Origin: Lantana camara
Taxonomy: Eukaryota; Streptophyta; Magnoliopsida; Lamiales; Verbenaceae
NCBI GenBank assembly: GCA_037501455.1
Contig: CM074862.1
Span: forward strand, 60,419,501 to 60,483,500
Direction of reading: 5' to 3'
Length of the DNA stretch: 64,000 nucleotides
In this document: piece after piece, positions 23,726 to 35,846 of the stretch
Layout: every line of letters starts with the position of its first letter
Position numbering within the stretch: the first letter of the stretch is position 1
The notes under the pieces: generated by a model
Databases searched by the model: none
The model's input: the letters and a program-made list of their open reading frames with translations, nothing else
Told to the model about the DNA's origin: nothing
Translations under genes and position numbers: made by a program

Positions 23726-23761
23726 GAATCCGAGGACCGATTCTTTTTAATGGGGAGAGAT
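23726..23761 (+). promoter_or_regulatory. PPT-proximal hairpin and polypurine tract, D copy 2
   Basis: Hairpin 23726-23743, as in copy 1. The tract 23749-23761 reads AATGGGGAGAGAT: one purine of the tract is changed to T compared with copy 1, so this copy may prime poorly. Confidence 0.75.
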
Positions 23762-26534
23762 TGTAACGCCCCGGTTTCTCATTTATGTTAATATGTCATA
23801 TTTGTTTGTAAATTGTGTAATTAAAGTATTTAATTATGTGATTAATTGTTTATACGTGTTTTATACTCAATTTCATTACAAATTATTAGTGTTTTATTTT
23901 ATTTTATTTTATTTCAATTTAATATCAATTTAGTTCTTTCACTATTTTAGTGATTTTTTTTTAATTAATAATTTAGTGATTGATGTTAATTAAGTGTTTA
24001 GTATTAATCAAATGATATCCTTAATTATCTGAATTAATTTTTATAATATACGTTGACTTTGAATTTTATTTAATATTAGAATTTAAATGTTAGATATAAG
24101 TTATAATTTGTGAATTATTACGAATGTGTGCATGGTTGTTTAATTTGTGCATCATTCTTATATGAAATGATATCGAAATGTCGTGGAAATGTAGTATGTC
24201 GTAAATATATGTGTGATGAACATGCCTATATGCTCGGTTTATGTTTTCGAATTCAGTTGACGTGTTAACGAATTTAATTGGAATTGTGGAACCAAATCGG
24301 GGGCTAATGAGCAATTATCGCACCCTTGATTCCGTTTGTGATATCTTGAGCTCGGGAAACTCGGATTCGAGTTTCGTCAACTTCATTGAACTCGTAGCGA
24401 AGATTAGAGTTTAATAGACTTAGCCTTAAATTTTTCCAAAATCATTTGAACCTCCGAAATCCAACCGAAAAACGAAACGGCATCATAACAACCACATTCC
24501 ACTAAAATGGCCATAACTTGTTCAAAACTTAACCAAATTAACTATGGTTGGTGTCCTTTTAACCCTAGTTCAACCCTCTATCTTCCCATAAGCATCCTAA
24601 CCGAGCATACCCTCACACAAACCAGAAAATTCAGCTAAAGCCTCTGTATTCCAGTTTCCCCGTCACTGTGCAATCCTTGAGATTTTGGGGCTCAAATCTC
24701 TATCAACATTCATCCAATCAACAAGGTGAGTTAGGATTATGTTGTACATGAATCTCTGGTTATTTTGATCCTTTCATCCCTAATTTTGAGTCAGATTTCA
24801 GGTGGTTTTAAAGATTGGAATGAATAGTTAGGTTTTTGGGTGTTTTGATGATTTCTTGAATTCCTTTGATCTCTGACTTGTTTTGATGATATATATGATT
24901 CTTTTACTTCATTTATGACTGAGTATGCTGGTATTTGTTGGTGGTTAAGGATCGGTTGAGATATCATTAATGAAATGGATATGTATTGAATGAGCTTCAA
25001 ACTGAATTTTCCTCCTCTACGTACCTAACTGCTGCTAGCTTTTGTGATTCATTTTGATGCCATTTGTTGTCTCTTTTCACCTCATATGCTGAAGGAAAAA
25101 TTGGTTGATTGATCACGTTGGGATTGCTCTGTTCTTTTTCCAGTTTCTTCCCCTGTTTTTCCCGCATGAATCTGCTGTCATTTTGCTTATATTTGCTGCG
25201 TATGTTGGGGGTTGTTTCCAAGTCCATTTGTTGAGCATTTGAAGCCTCTTCTTACCTTGATTGTTGGCATGAATTGATTGCAAATTATGTGAATGTTTGG
25301 CCTGGTTTGTAACTCCAATTTCCTCCCCTGTTTTTCGTGCTGCCTGCGTTGCTTCTGTTGCTGCTGTAACACTCTCCCCGGCCGGGGAGAGTTTGTTCTT
25401 GGAGAGTACCCGGCCGGGTACTCCTGTTATAGAAACCTTCTGTACCCTCTACCCGGCCGGGGAGTTTTGAACTGGGACAACTACCCGGGTGGGTAGATGC
25501 TGCGCTGCTATTTTGTTTTTTTTCCTTTTCCTTCTGCTGCTTCTTCCTTCTTCTTTTTTCGTCTTTTCTTCTTTTACTGCCTCAGTCTTTGTGCTGTTTT
25601 GTGTGTATGCTTGGAAGGGGCTTGAATGTGTTGATGATGTTCTTCGTTGTGCAGGGGTGTGCGTGAGTTATATATGCGGAGTTGGTGAAGGCCTAGTATG
25701 TGCATGCATGTGTGTATTGCTGCATATATATACTGTGTGTGTGTCATGCATGCATGGGGTGTAATTGTGTGTGTGTGAAAGTGTGCATGCATGTGTGTGT
25801 TACTGTATATATTTATATTTTTGTGTGTGTGCATGGGAGGTGCTTTGCATGCATATATAATTGTTGTGTATATATTTATATATTTTGTGTGTAATTGCAT
25901 GCATTACGTAGATGCATGGTATACATATTATACATGTAATACTTATGTATAATATATTGAATTGCATGCATATATGGGTATATATACATTTATTATATAT
26001 ATTTTAAAATATTAGCTGATTTAATTCAATTTTAGAATTTACTTGATATCTATTTCACGTAATTAATTTACTGATTATTGAGTGAACATTTTATTTATCC
26101 TATTTCTAATTGTAAACATGAATATTATGTGTTATGATTATTAAATGAATTCTTAGATTAAATTGATATGAATTGTGAATTTATCAATTTGAATGAAATG
26201 AATGAACGAGTGGCTCATTTTTATGTCTTAATTTCCTTAATAGTGCACATGAACATCTTCATGGCATAATATCATCTTTTACGCATTCACATCATGATCA
26301 TACATTGCCGTGCGTCATATATGGTTCGATTGGAGTCTTAAGTCTCACGAACACGTCACGTTGTCTTTTGTACAGTTTATCTCCAGGGTGGAGAAATCTT
26401 GATCAACTAGGCACTCGGTACTCGTATCCTTGTATCGCCATGTTCTAGGTGAGGGTGTTTTTGTTTTAGTTATATAACAAACCCTACAACCCTTATGTGA
26501 AAAGCTTTGGCCAAAACCTTATGAATATATATAT

Positions 26535-27910
26535 TGTAGCACCCCTACACGTGGGGTTGCCACACCCCCGCACTACAGGCCGATCCACACACGAAATGGG
26601 TAGTCCGTACATGAATCAACCTGTAGCGAACGGGTGACAATAAAATAAAGCAACAAGCCAGGCGGGACTAACTTAACATTCAGCAGAAAATAAAGCGGAA
26701 GCTTAACATTATCAGTTTGTTATATAACCAATACCCGAAAGCTCAGTATATCAATACATTATCATTTCTTATAAATTATATGCAAAAGTCCCCAATCGTT
26801 AATCATAACCATAATGTACTATCTCTGGAAATAACAATATCAATATCATGAATGTATGAAGTGCTAGACTCAGCTGGGTCACTTGACACGACGCTAACTC
26901 CCGCCTAGCACACGACCGCTACAACCTGAAAGGTGGGGTGTCAGTCTACGAAAGACTGAGTGAAGCTTAATTACATTAGTGCAAATAACCTGCAAGTTAT
27001 AACTATCAACATCAATCAATTTATAAACTATTATGTAAACATAAAATTCAATGGCACACGTATCAGTTTCATGAACTCCGTCATTCCAATAACTCCATCA
27101 CTCTAATAATCTCATCACACCAATACTCCATGACTCCAATACTCCATCACTCCAAAACGGGAAGGTTGCGAGCCTTCACCAATCATGATAACACGGTAAC
27201 ACGATCATGGTTCAATCATGGTAACATGGTACACGATTTGTAACAGGATATACAGTTTGGCCTGAAATCCATGTAGGGTTGTACGAGTTCGTTGCAATTA
27301 ACAATTAAACCTCACCTTTACTGACAAAATACAAGTAGGACACGGCCTACGGAGCTCGCTTCTCGCCCCGGGAATGCTGGTCTTGAAAGAATGAATGGAA
27401 AGATGAAAGGAACTATGAAGATGATGATGATGCCTCAAACTCATACAATTCCTTCTTGAAATTAACTTGGAATGATGAAATCTCCTCCTTCTCTTCCATG
27501 GTGTAAAAATCGTGAAAGAGTGTGTGTGATTGTGTGAAACTTTTGATGAAATATGGAATGGAATGGAATGGAAGAAATGAATGAGATATTTACAAAAGTC
27601 TTCCACCAAATATGATGACTCAACCAATTTTGCATATTAGTCCTTGGAATATTTGAGTGCATGCAATCAAGTTTCATTCCATAGCATATAATTAATTAAG
27701 TCCAAAGAATTTATGCAATTAAGTCCACCAATTTTCAAGAAGTGATCAAATAAGATCATATATGAACAATTAGTCACATTATCAATTAATTCATATAAAT
27801 CTCACATTAACAATAATTCCATAAAATTGCATGAACATATGTTGCATATAATATTAGGAAGATTAATATAATATCACATAACACATGAATGGAAAAATTG
27901 GGGCGTTACA
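26535..27910 (-). repeat. 3' LTR of element E
   Basis: On the plus strand TGTAGCACCCC...GGGGCGTTACA. It contains the TCAGTCT/AGACTGA hairpin at 26941-26959 and a candidate splice donor (AAAG|GTGAGG) at 27315 on the minus strand. It is much shorter than the other LTRs and lacks the GC palindromic cassette. Confidence 0.9.
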
Positions 27911-27947
27911 ATTCTCCCCCCCTTAAAAGGACCTGGTCCCCAGGTCC
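27911..27947 (-). promoter_or_regulatory. Polypurine tract and PPT-proximal hairpin of element E
   Basis: The tract (27911-27924) abuts the LTR. The hairpin at 27929-27947 has perfect 8-bp arms, GGACCTGG and CCAGGTCC, with a 3-nt loop. Confidence 0.8.
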
Positions 27948-27980
27948 ACTGTCGAGTTTCAAAATGATGCACAAGTCAAA

Positions 27981-28081
27981 AGAGACCCCGTCTCTTAAAC
28001 ACGAAATGAAAGAACCCCGTCTTTCAACAAGAAATGAGAGAACCCCGTCTCTCAATAAGAAGTGAGAGAACCCCGTCTCTC
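27981..28081 (-). repeat. Tandem array of four short hairpins, 28-bp period (E)
   Basis: Plus-strand units of the form GAGAGAACCCCGTCTCTC start at 28008, 28036 and 28064, exactly 28 bp apart, with a weaker unit at 27981. On the element's sense strand they read GAGAGACGGGGTTCTCTC, the same module and period as in D, although the two elements have unrelated-looking LTR sizes. Confidence 0.88.
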
Positions 28082-28254
28082 CAAATACACAAAAACAACT
28101 CAAGGGAACAGATTGTAGAAACAATTACATAAATGTCACATAGACAAGTAGAGTCATATTGATCACATAAGTATCATTCATCAATAACCAATTTGGATTG
28201 GCGAGAAATTAAGTACAACAACAATAAGATTCGTGATGCTCGTGATATACATAT

Positions 28255-29415
28255 TTAAGTGTACCGTTCACCGTTGATTATGACATGGATATAATTGATA
28301 CCTTTGGCTACTACATTCGGATGAATATCCACATTTTGCACCTCCCTCGCTAGATTATATACGCGAGCCTCAACTAGTGACCTCGCACCCCCGGCCGGCA
28401 CTCCCCATTGCTTTGGGCACATGTTTGCTAGGTGCTCATTGCTCCCGCATTGCATGCACAAGTTTAAACGTTTTCTACAAGTCTCAAAAGTATGACTATC
28501 CCGTCCGCAATAAGCGCAAAGAGGCTTTTCCAAGGGTGGGGTCAAAGTTGAGGCACTTGGAGCTTCCGGAACTGACCCAACTGATCAAGCCTTCTTTTGT
28601 GATTCTTCTCTATGTAGCGAAGATTGATAAGAAATAGGCCTCTTTCCATTGTTAGAATTTTGTCCGGAGTGAGGTATAGGCCTTCTCGCATTCACCGAGT
28701 CTTCCACTTTCAAAGCTTTTGTAGTAGCCTTAATCCAAGTACTCGTGTTAACCGCTTCCAAAGCTCTCTGTATGTCCGGTCTGAGTCCTTGCACGAACTG
28801 CATCGCTTTATGGAAGTCATCACTTGCTATATTGGGTGCATAGCGAGACAACCTTTCAAATTCGGATATGTATTCTGATACTGATCTCCCTCCTTGCTTA
28901 AGTTCAGTAAATTCCTTCAACCTATGGGTTCGGGAAGCCGGTGGAATGAATTTATTCTTCAATTCCCGAACAAACACCTCCCAAGTAATCTCTTCCCCAG
29001 CAGCTTCCAATACAATCTTCATACTTTCCCACCAAGAATAAGCCTCGCCCTGAATCAAAGTAAGAGTGCAACGAGCTTTCTCCCGGGTATCACAAGGAAT
29101 AAGCTCCCAGATTCTTTCCACTTCTTTCAGCCACATCTACGCCTGAATATCATTACCCTTAAAGAACCTAGGAGGGTGCTGGTTTTGAAACTCCCGGAGT
29201 ATAGCAGAAATAGGTGTCTCCGGTTGTACTGGTGGCACAGGTGGTTCTAGAGGCACATAATTCCTAAGTCTCTGATCAATTAAACCAACCACTGCATTCA
29301 TGAAATCTTGTGGCTGAGCAGGAGGGGGTGGAGGTGGAGGAGCACGAGGAGAATGATCATGGAGGTGTCTCCTGTGTCCCGTAGAGTGCTCACGACGAGG
29401 TCTACCTTGAGGCAT
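28255..29415 (-). pseudogene. gag: Broken gag of element E
   Basis: A single-frame Gag of 387 codons counting two in-frame stops (at 29137-29139 and 28585-28587). Order: a basic start (MPQGRPRREH), a run of prolines, the Gag domain (NQHPPRFFKGNDIQA, then WELIPCDTREKARCTL and EFTELKQGGRSVSEY), and two zinc knuckles, CAYCGRDSHTFETC and CMQCGSNEHLANMC. It ends at 28255, shortly after the knuckles and just before the point where A and B have the protease active site. The loss of pol is therefore clean, close to the Gag/protease junction. It is closely related to A's Gag. Confidence 0.9.
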
Positions 29416-29625
29416 CCGGTAAATATGACACTAAATATGCATGTGGGATTAGTGGATGCAAATGAATATATCTAAAATCCCGAGATACAAATAACACATA
29501 TAATTCACATAATTCAACTAATTCAAATAAGTCAAGGAAGTCAAGTAAGTTCAAATAAGGTACAAGACTCTCAAGTTATCAAATAATCCTATGCCGTTCG
29601 ACCTAAACTCACATGACATGACACT

Positions 29626-29652
29626 AGAACCGCGATTTTGCAACCGGGCTCT
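29626..29652 (-). other. PBS-overlapping stem-loop with GCAA loop, element E
   Basis: Minus strand: AGAGCC pairs with GGTTCT and CGGTT with AATCG (one G-T pair in each), loop GCAA, with one unpaired C between the stems. Confidence 0.72.
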
Positions 29653-29659
29653 GATACCA
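29648..29659 (-). promoter_or_regulatory. Primer-binding site of element E
   Basis: The minus strand reads TGGTATCAGAGC, next to the 5' LTR start at 29667. Confidence 0.92.
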
Positions 29660-29666
29660 CTTAAGA

Positions 29667-31030
29667 TGTAGTAACCCTACACGTGGGGTTGCCACACCCC
29701 TGCACTACAGGCCGATCCACACACGAAATGGGTAGTCCGTACATGAATCAACCTGCAGCGAACGGGTGACAATAAAATAAAGCAACAAGCTAGGCGGGAC
29801 TAACTTAACATTCAGCAGAAAATAAAGCGGAAGCTTAACATTATCAGTTAGTTATATAACCAATACCCGAAAGCTCAGTATATCAATACATTATCATTTC
29901 TTATAAATTACATGCAAAAGTCCCCAATCGTTAACCATAACCATAATGTACTATCTCTGGAAATAACAATATCAATATCATGAAATGTATGAAGTGCTAG
30001 ACTCAGCTGGGTGACTTGACACGACGCTAACTCCAGCCTAGCACACGACCGCTACAACCTGAAAGGTGGGGTGTCAGTCTACGAAAGACTGAGTGAAGCT
30101 TAATTACATTAGTGCAAATAACCTGCAAGTTATAACTATCAACATCAATCAATTTATAAACTATTATGTAAACATAAAATTCAATAGCACACGTATCAGT
30201 TTCATGAACTCCTTCATTCCAATAACTCCACCACTCCAATAATCTCATCACACCAATACTCCATCACTCCAAAATAGGAAGGTTGCGAGCCTTCACCAAT
30301 CATGATTACAGGATAACACGATCATGGTTCAATCATGGTAACATGGTACACGATTTGTAACAGGATATACAGTTTGGCCTGAAATCCATGTAGGGTTGTA
30401 CGAGTTCGTTGCAATTAACAATTAAACCTCACCTTTACTGACAAAATACAAGTAGGACACAGCCTACGGAGCTCGCTTCTCGCCCCGGGAATGCTGGTCT
30501 TGAAAGAATGAATGGTAAGATGAAAGGAACTATGAAGATGATGATGATGATGCCTCAAACTCATGCAATTTCTTCTTGAAATTAACTTGGAATGATGAAA
30601 TCTCCTCCTTCTCTTCCATGGTGTAAAAATCGTGAAAGAGTGTGTGTAATTGTGTGAAACTTTTGATGAAATATGGAATGGAATGGAATGGAATAAATGA
30701 ATGAGATATTTACAAAAGTCTTCCACCAAATATGATGACTCAACCAATTTTGCATATTAGTCCTTGGAATATTTGAGTGCATGCAATCAAGTTTCATTCC
30801 ATATCATATAATTAATTAAGTCCAAAGAATTTATGCAATTAAGTCTAGCAATTTTCAAGAAGTGATCAAATAAGATCATATATGAACAATTAGTCACATT
30901 ATCAATTAATTCATATAAATCTCACATTAACAATAATTCCATAAAATTGCAAGAACATATGTTGCATATAATATTAGGAAGATTAATATAATATCACATA
31001 ATACATGAATGGAAAAATTGGGGCATTACA
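29667..31030 (-). repeat. 5' LTR of element E
   Basis: A near-identical partner of 26535-27910. It starts TGTAGTAACCC (one change from the other copy) and ends GGGGCATTACA. Its TCAGTCT/AGACTGA hairpin is at 30074-30092. Confidence 0.9.
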
Positions 31031-32282
31031 TATATGGTATTTTCAAAGTAGAGTCCTCGAGTAATTTATGATCGAGTAAACTCTTTTCAAAAGAATTATG
31101 AAATATGTTATGTTTCTTATGAATTGATATGTTTTGGTGAGATTATGCATGTATGTTATGTTCACGGGCCCAGGAATTTAGTACATGTGGCTATCCGGGG
31201 AGGCAAGGGCTGACGGTGATCCCATGTGCTGATTACATTATGTTTAATGGCGAAACGGACCTCGTCAAGGAGTTTTTGACGAGGAAACGCTAACCGGGCT
31301 TTGAGGACTCATGAACCTCATAGCCACATTGATAGGTTTAGTTGGTCGGGCCTTGCAAACCCGTCCACCACCCGGAGGAAGAAGGTTGGAACTGATTTTT
31401 ATCATTATGTTTATGTTCATGTATGATTGATATACACCGTGCGGGAAGGCCGGGACACGGATAGCCCAAACGAATATGTTTTATGATATGATATATGATT
31501 TGTGTGTATTATGAGATATTCCATGACACGGATAGCCCAAACCTGATATGATATATGATCTGTGTGTATTGGAGATGATTCACGCTCACTCGCCGAGCCT
31601 TTATGTTTATATATGTATTATAAACTTAATAAATTTAATATGATTAGTCGTAAAGTTCGAGCATCGCTTAGTCATTTCCTTGCCCTTTTTGGGACTTAAT
31701 TTTAAATAAAACATAGCTCGGGATTTATGACTTGCATGTGCATGTTTTATATATTCATATATCGCTCCTGCTCACTCAGTCTTCTAGAGACTGACCCTCT
31801 CCCTCCCCAACCTTTTAGTGCGCAGGTTTAGCGTTGGAGTTCGAGCTAGGCGGAGTTTTGGTCGAGTCTTTGAGTCGGTCAAGCTTAGTTAGAAGAGTCT
31901 CTGCACTCACATATGTACTTATATTGCGTTTAATTCGACTCTGTAAGATCATGAATTTGACTCTTTATGTGTTTGTTATCGAATTGCCTTGTCGGACTTT
32001 GTTATGAATTAAAAGAGGCTTGAGGAGCCCAAGTCTGCCTGTGGTTCGAGTGTTTAATTTCTACAGGCCCGTGGCCAATGCATGTGTTTGGTTTTATTTC
32101 TCTGTTACATTATCTGTTGTTGATTAGTTATATTTGCAGGGTCTAAGTTCCGCCTAGCTTAGGAGGGTCTTTCTGTTTGTCTCCCGCTCGCTATGGTTTG
32201 ATACGGGTGCGGATTTACCATTTCGTTACTCGTGTTGAGCCATAGTGCGGGGGATGTGGTGCCTCACGTGCGGGGTGCTACA

Positions 32283-33824
32283 TATGTTTTTATATATTTT
32301 TGAAGTATTGTTTAATTTATTTGAATTATAGAGTTAAATGGTTATCTATTTCATATGGTACGTGTTATGATCGATATATGAAATTCATAGATTAATTTGG
32401 TATGAAATGTGAAATTCATGACTTGACTGAATATGAACGCTTCCTTGAACAAATGAATAGCTTGTTTATATGATTTAAATGCATTAATCGTGCACATGAA
32501 CGCGTTTATTACATAATATCATCTTTTATGCATTCATATCATGATCATTACATCACCGAGCGTCTTATTTGGTCATCTTGAGTCTGACTTGACCTTCCTT
32601 GCATAGATTTCGGTCCAGTTGGAGACGAGGCCGGTCAGTGAGGCTCTTGTGTTCTCTTTTTTGCCGTCAGTTGGAGACGAGGCCGGTCCAGTTGCACAGA
32701 TTTCAGTCTATGTGGGTTTCTCTACTATTTAGTTAAATGACCCTCTATACCTTCAATGTGTAAAGATTTCAACCAAAATTTATTATATGTATATAGAGTC
32801 GTTTTAAGAGTAAATGATTGCAACGTAAAGCCTTTATTTTATGAACCCTACCAAATGTTTTGGCGAGAATGAATGAATGCACAGAATAGGGCCCAGGGAC
32901 TTAGTGTGAGTGGCTATCCGAGGAGGCATGGGCCGACGGTGATCCCTTACACTAGTTCCAACCAAATAACGCCGTAACCGGACCTCGTTAGGAGTTAGCG
33001 AGGAAGGGACGCTGAGTGTCATCTGGGGAGTCATGTAACCCCTTTTGGTCAATGAATGGATGGCTAGGTCTTGCAAACCTGTCCATCACCCGGAGGAAGA
33101 AGGTGTAAATGATATTGAATGTGCACGAAAGAATGTAATGCATGAAAAGAAAGAAAGAATGAACGTTTAAATGAACTACACAAGGTGTTGGTTGGAGATA
33201 ATGCACGCCCACTCGCCGGGCCACGAAAGACCTAATGGAAATTGGTTGTTATAATCCCTTTTGATGATTTCTTTATTTCACCCACTTGGGAAATACTTTA
33301 AAAACCTCATTCGGGATTATAGCTTGCATGTGAATGTTTAAATACTGTCTTATATTATTTTTATGCCCTGTTTTTATACCCACCAGTCCCTTTTGGACTG
33401 AACCCATTTGGTTTTCAGTTGTTTTATGCAGGTGTTAGTGGAGCTAGGCGGGAATTCGAGTCATGTGTCTCTCATTTGTCTCTAGCTCTTGTATTTTTGA
33501 GTCTTACACTTGCATATTCATATTTATGATTATTGTATTTTGGAGTGTATATAATAGCTTAGGCCGTGATGGCTCTTTTGCATACTTGCATATTGTAAAT
33601 GATCTATTTTTGGAGCTTGAATGCTCATTGCACATATTATGATCAGTTACTGCTTCCGCTTCATTGTTTTACTCTGATTTTATGGTTTAAGGGTTAGGTC
33701 CACCTAGCATAGCGTATGTGTACGTCCCCGTTCGCCATGATTTAGCTCGGGTATGGAGTGTCCATTTCATATTCGGGTCGGGTCTCGGTGCGGGGGATGT
33801 GGTATCTTGCGCTCGGGTGCTACA
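32283..33824 (+). mobile_element. 3' part of LTR G, target of D
   Basis: A plus-strand LTR segment ending GCTCGGGTGCTACA. It shares the GGGCCCAGGGACTTAG block, a CCTCG/CGAGG hairpin (32983-33003) and a CAGTCC/GGACTG hairpin (33384-33400) with the other LTRs. Its start is not in the window: D separates it from whatever lies to the left. No primer-binding site follows, so it is a solo LTR or a 3' LTR. Confidence 0.75.
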
Positions 33825-34479
33825 CTGACTTTCTGTGTTTCTCTTTACTTTTAAACTTCTTTGTTGCTTTTTTCTTTTCCTTTCTTTTTTTCTTTTCCTC
33901 TCTAAAAGTTCATACTTAAAAGCTATTAAGAAGAACCAACTTGTTGTGTGAACATGTATTACTTTGAAAACTAAATTTTATATTATAAAATAGTATTGCT
34001 TGAATAATTAAATTTTATATTATAAAATATTTATATTTTCTCGTACACACGTATTTACATTATTTGAAATTTTTGGTTTTCTTTAGTTAATTTTTCAGAA
34101 GAAAATTATTTTAAAAGATTAAGTTGCAAAAACATAATTTTTGAGAATTTAAGGTCAACTATAAATAAATTAAGTAAAAAAAGGAAAAATAAAACTATGA
34201 ACAATAAGTAGTCAAATATTGCGGCTAAGCTAATCACTAATTTAATGGTACTAATCTAATGGTTGTGATTTGTTTGTATAAAAATCTATTTCTTACGAAC
34301 GGTTAGAAAAAAATTTTCCTTTGTGTAAATATTCAAATTTAAGGTGCTGAAGTGCCATTTTCCCTTTGTAGGAGTGTTCACAAGCTCTAAAAATAAGTAA
34401 CTTATGAGATAAGTATTTAGTTTTATCAGTTTTGAAGTGTTTGTGTTGTGGTTTAGATTCACTAAGTTAAAACCAATCG
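33825..34479. other. Unassigned AT-rich sequence
   Basis: About 655 bp with no open frame, element end or RNA gene that I recognise. It may be the only host-like DNA in the window. A 68-codon minus-strand frame at its right end shows no known motif. Confidence 0.4.
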
Positions 34480-35798
34480 TGCAAGTGTACACTTAATATA
34501 CGCGTAGCACAATAGGATCGTACCCACAGGGAAGAGAAATCAATCACTACTCAACATCTTATTTCTAATCTAAAGACCGAACAAATTCAAGTTGTTATTT
34601 CTATCTACTAGAATAAAATTGAAGTAATTAACTTTAAGAAAACACAAATAGGACACTTAAACACGGATTAAACTCAGTAGACTAAATAGGCAGGGGAAGC
34701 ATTGACTTATGCATTTATGATTCAATACAATACTTGTTTGACAAGTGCAATTCTAAAACCCAGTCACTTATATATTAATTTTTCTCTCTCAAGGTATAAC
34801 CGTGTATTTAATTAAGCTCAATGTTGCTCTCGCAATCATCAATGTATTAATTAAACCAACAACACCAAGACTAGTGCAATTTCTATTCTAGCGGCTTGGC
34901 ATAGAATAAGATTTACTGTTGTATAGACCAGAACCAAATCTCTTTGCGTTCATACAATCTACTAGTTATGAAAACCTTCTCAATTACTATTAACCTCTCG
35001 ATTCTCAAGTAATTCTAGATTATTCTAAGGGTGATCAGGCCTTCACAATTCAATTCAAACCAGTTTTCATACTGAGAATTAGCACAAGTCATTCAAGCAT
35101 CATATCAAATACATATCATACATTCATCATCACTCCCCTAGCCCTAGGCGAGCTACTCATAATTAAAGCAAAACTCATAAAACTAAAGTAAATTTGCATT
35201 AACGGAATTCATGCTCATCAAATCAAGACAAAGTCTCAAAAACAAACTCATAAACATTCAGTAAAAATCTGGAAAAACGAATCTAACAGGAAAACTAACT
35301 AAAACCAAACTTAAAGGAATTAGTTTGAGAAATTAAAGAAGTAATTAAACTGAAAAACCGAAATTGTTAAAGAACTCGATCCTTTCGTCTTCTCGAAATT
35401 CTTTGAACAACTCTTCAAAACTCCAGAACTTCTCTCCTCGGGTTTGGTCACGAACGGAAGAACTCCTTCAAAAAGACTCCAAAACGCACTTAAATAGCAA
35501 CCCTAAATTTTATCTCGCCGCCCTAGGTAACGGGTGTTACCTATCTATGTGCATTTATCGTTAACGCCCATTACTGCCTTGAAATCGCAATAACGCTTTT
35601 ATAAGTGGTAACGGGCGTTACCACTTTCCTTCTGCCCAGGGATAACGGGCATTACCCCTCTGATTCACCAAAAACGCCATTTCTTATCTCCAACTGAATA
35701 ATTACCTAAATGGAGCAAAATAAACACATAAAAGTATCAAACGACACAACAATATACTCCAATTAACGCTAAGATTCATGCAAATTTCACACTCAACA
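34480..35798. repeat. Unidentified repeat-like segment with GGTAACG palindromes
   Basis: It lies between unassigned DNA and the 3' end of the LINE. It carries the phrase GATCGTACCCACAGGGA (near 34517), which I associate with dispersed plant repeats but cannot name. It has strong palindromes: 35526-35541 (GGTAACGGGTGTTACC) and 35603-35626 (perfect 11-bp arms AAGTGGTAACG/CGTTACCACTT around GG), plus a weaker one near 35640. The outer TG...CA limits are a guess; no target duplication was found. Confidence 0.35.
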
Positions 35799-35846
35799 GT
35801 TTGGAAAACCAACTTCGGCTTAATTTAACCAGAAATAAGCCAAAAT

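Larger units (their letters stand above)
20677..23761 (+). mobile_element. Element D internal region, copy 2 (LARD-like)
   Basis: 3085 bp between two D LTRs. It starts with a primer-binding site and ends with the hairpin array, PPT-proximal hairpin and polypurine tract. No gag or pol motif was seen in any frame. An LTR of ~4 kb with a ~3-kb non-coding internal domain is the layout of LARDs (large retrotransposon derivatives), which depend on proteins from related elements. That class is inferred from structure. Confidence 0.8.
26535..31030 (-). mobile_element. Element E: gag-only non-autonomous LTR retrotransposon
   Basis: A complete element of 4496 bp flanked by a perfect 5-bp target duplication, TATAT (26530-26534 and 31031-31035), inside D's right LTR. 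LTRs are 26535-27910 (1376 bp) and 29667-31030 (1364 bp); most of the size difference is one loss of about 15 bp in a short repeat near 27128. The internal domain is only 1756 bp. It has a primer-binding site, a broken gag, the 28-bp hairpin array, a PPT-proximal hairpin and a polypurine tract. There is no RT, RNase H or integrase. The structure fits gag-only TR-GAG-type elements. Confidence 0.92.
23762..32282 (+). mobile_element. Right LTR of element D, split by element E
   Basis: The LTR runs 23762-26534 and resumes at 31036-32282 (31031-31035 is E's target duplication). It starts TGTAACGCCCCGG and ends GGGGTGCTACA. It is followed by TATGTT and then sequence of LTR G, not by a primer-binding site, so D ends here. 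It keeps the palindromic cassette (25372-25496), donor at 24726, CCTCGTCAA/TTGACGAGG hairpin (31260-31284) and TCAGTCT/AGACTGA hairpin (31776-31794). Confidence 0.88.

Noticed and set aside
33825..34479. Host gene or promoter
   Set aside because: AT-rich DNA with no open frame, splice pattern or RNA gene that I could support.
34480..35798. Solo LTR call for the unidentified segment
   Set aside because: TG...CA limits can be drawn, but the flanks (AATCG and GTTTG) do not match and no primer-binding site or polypurine tract is present.
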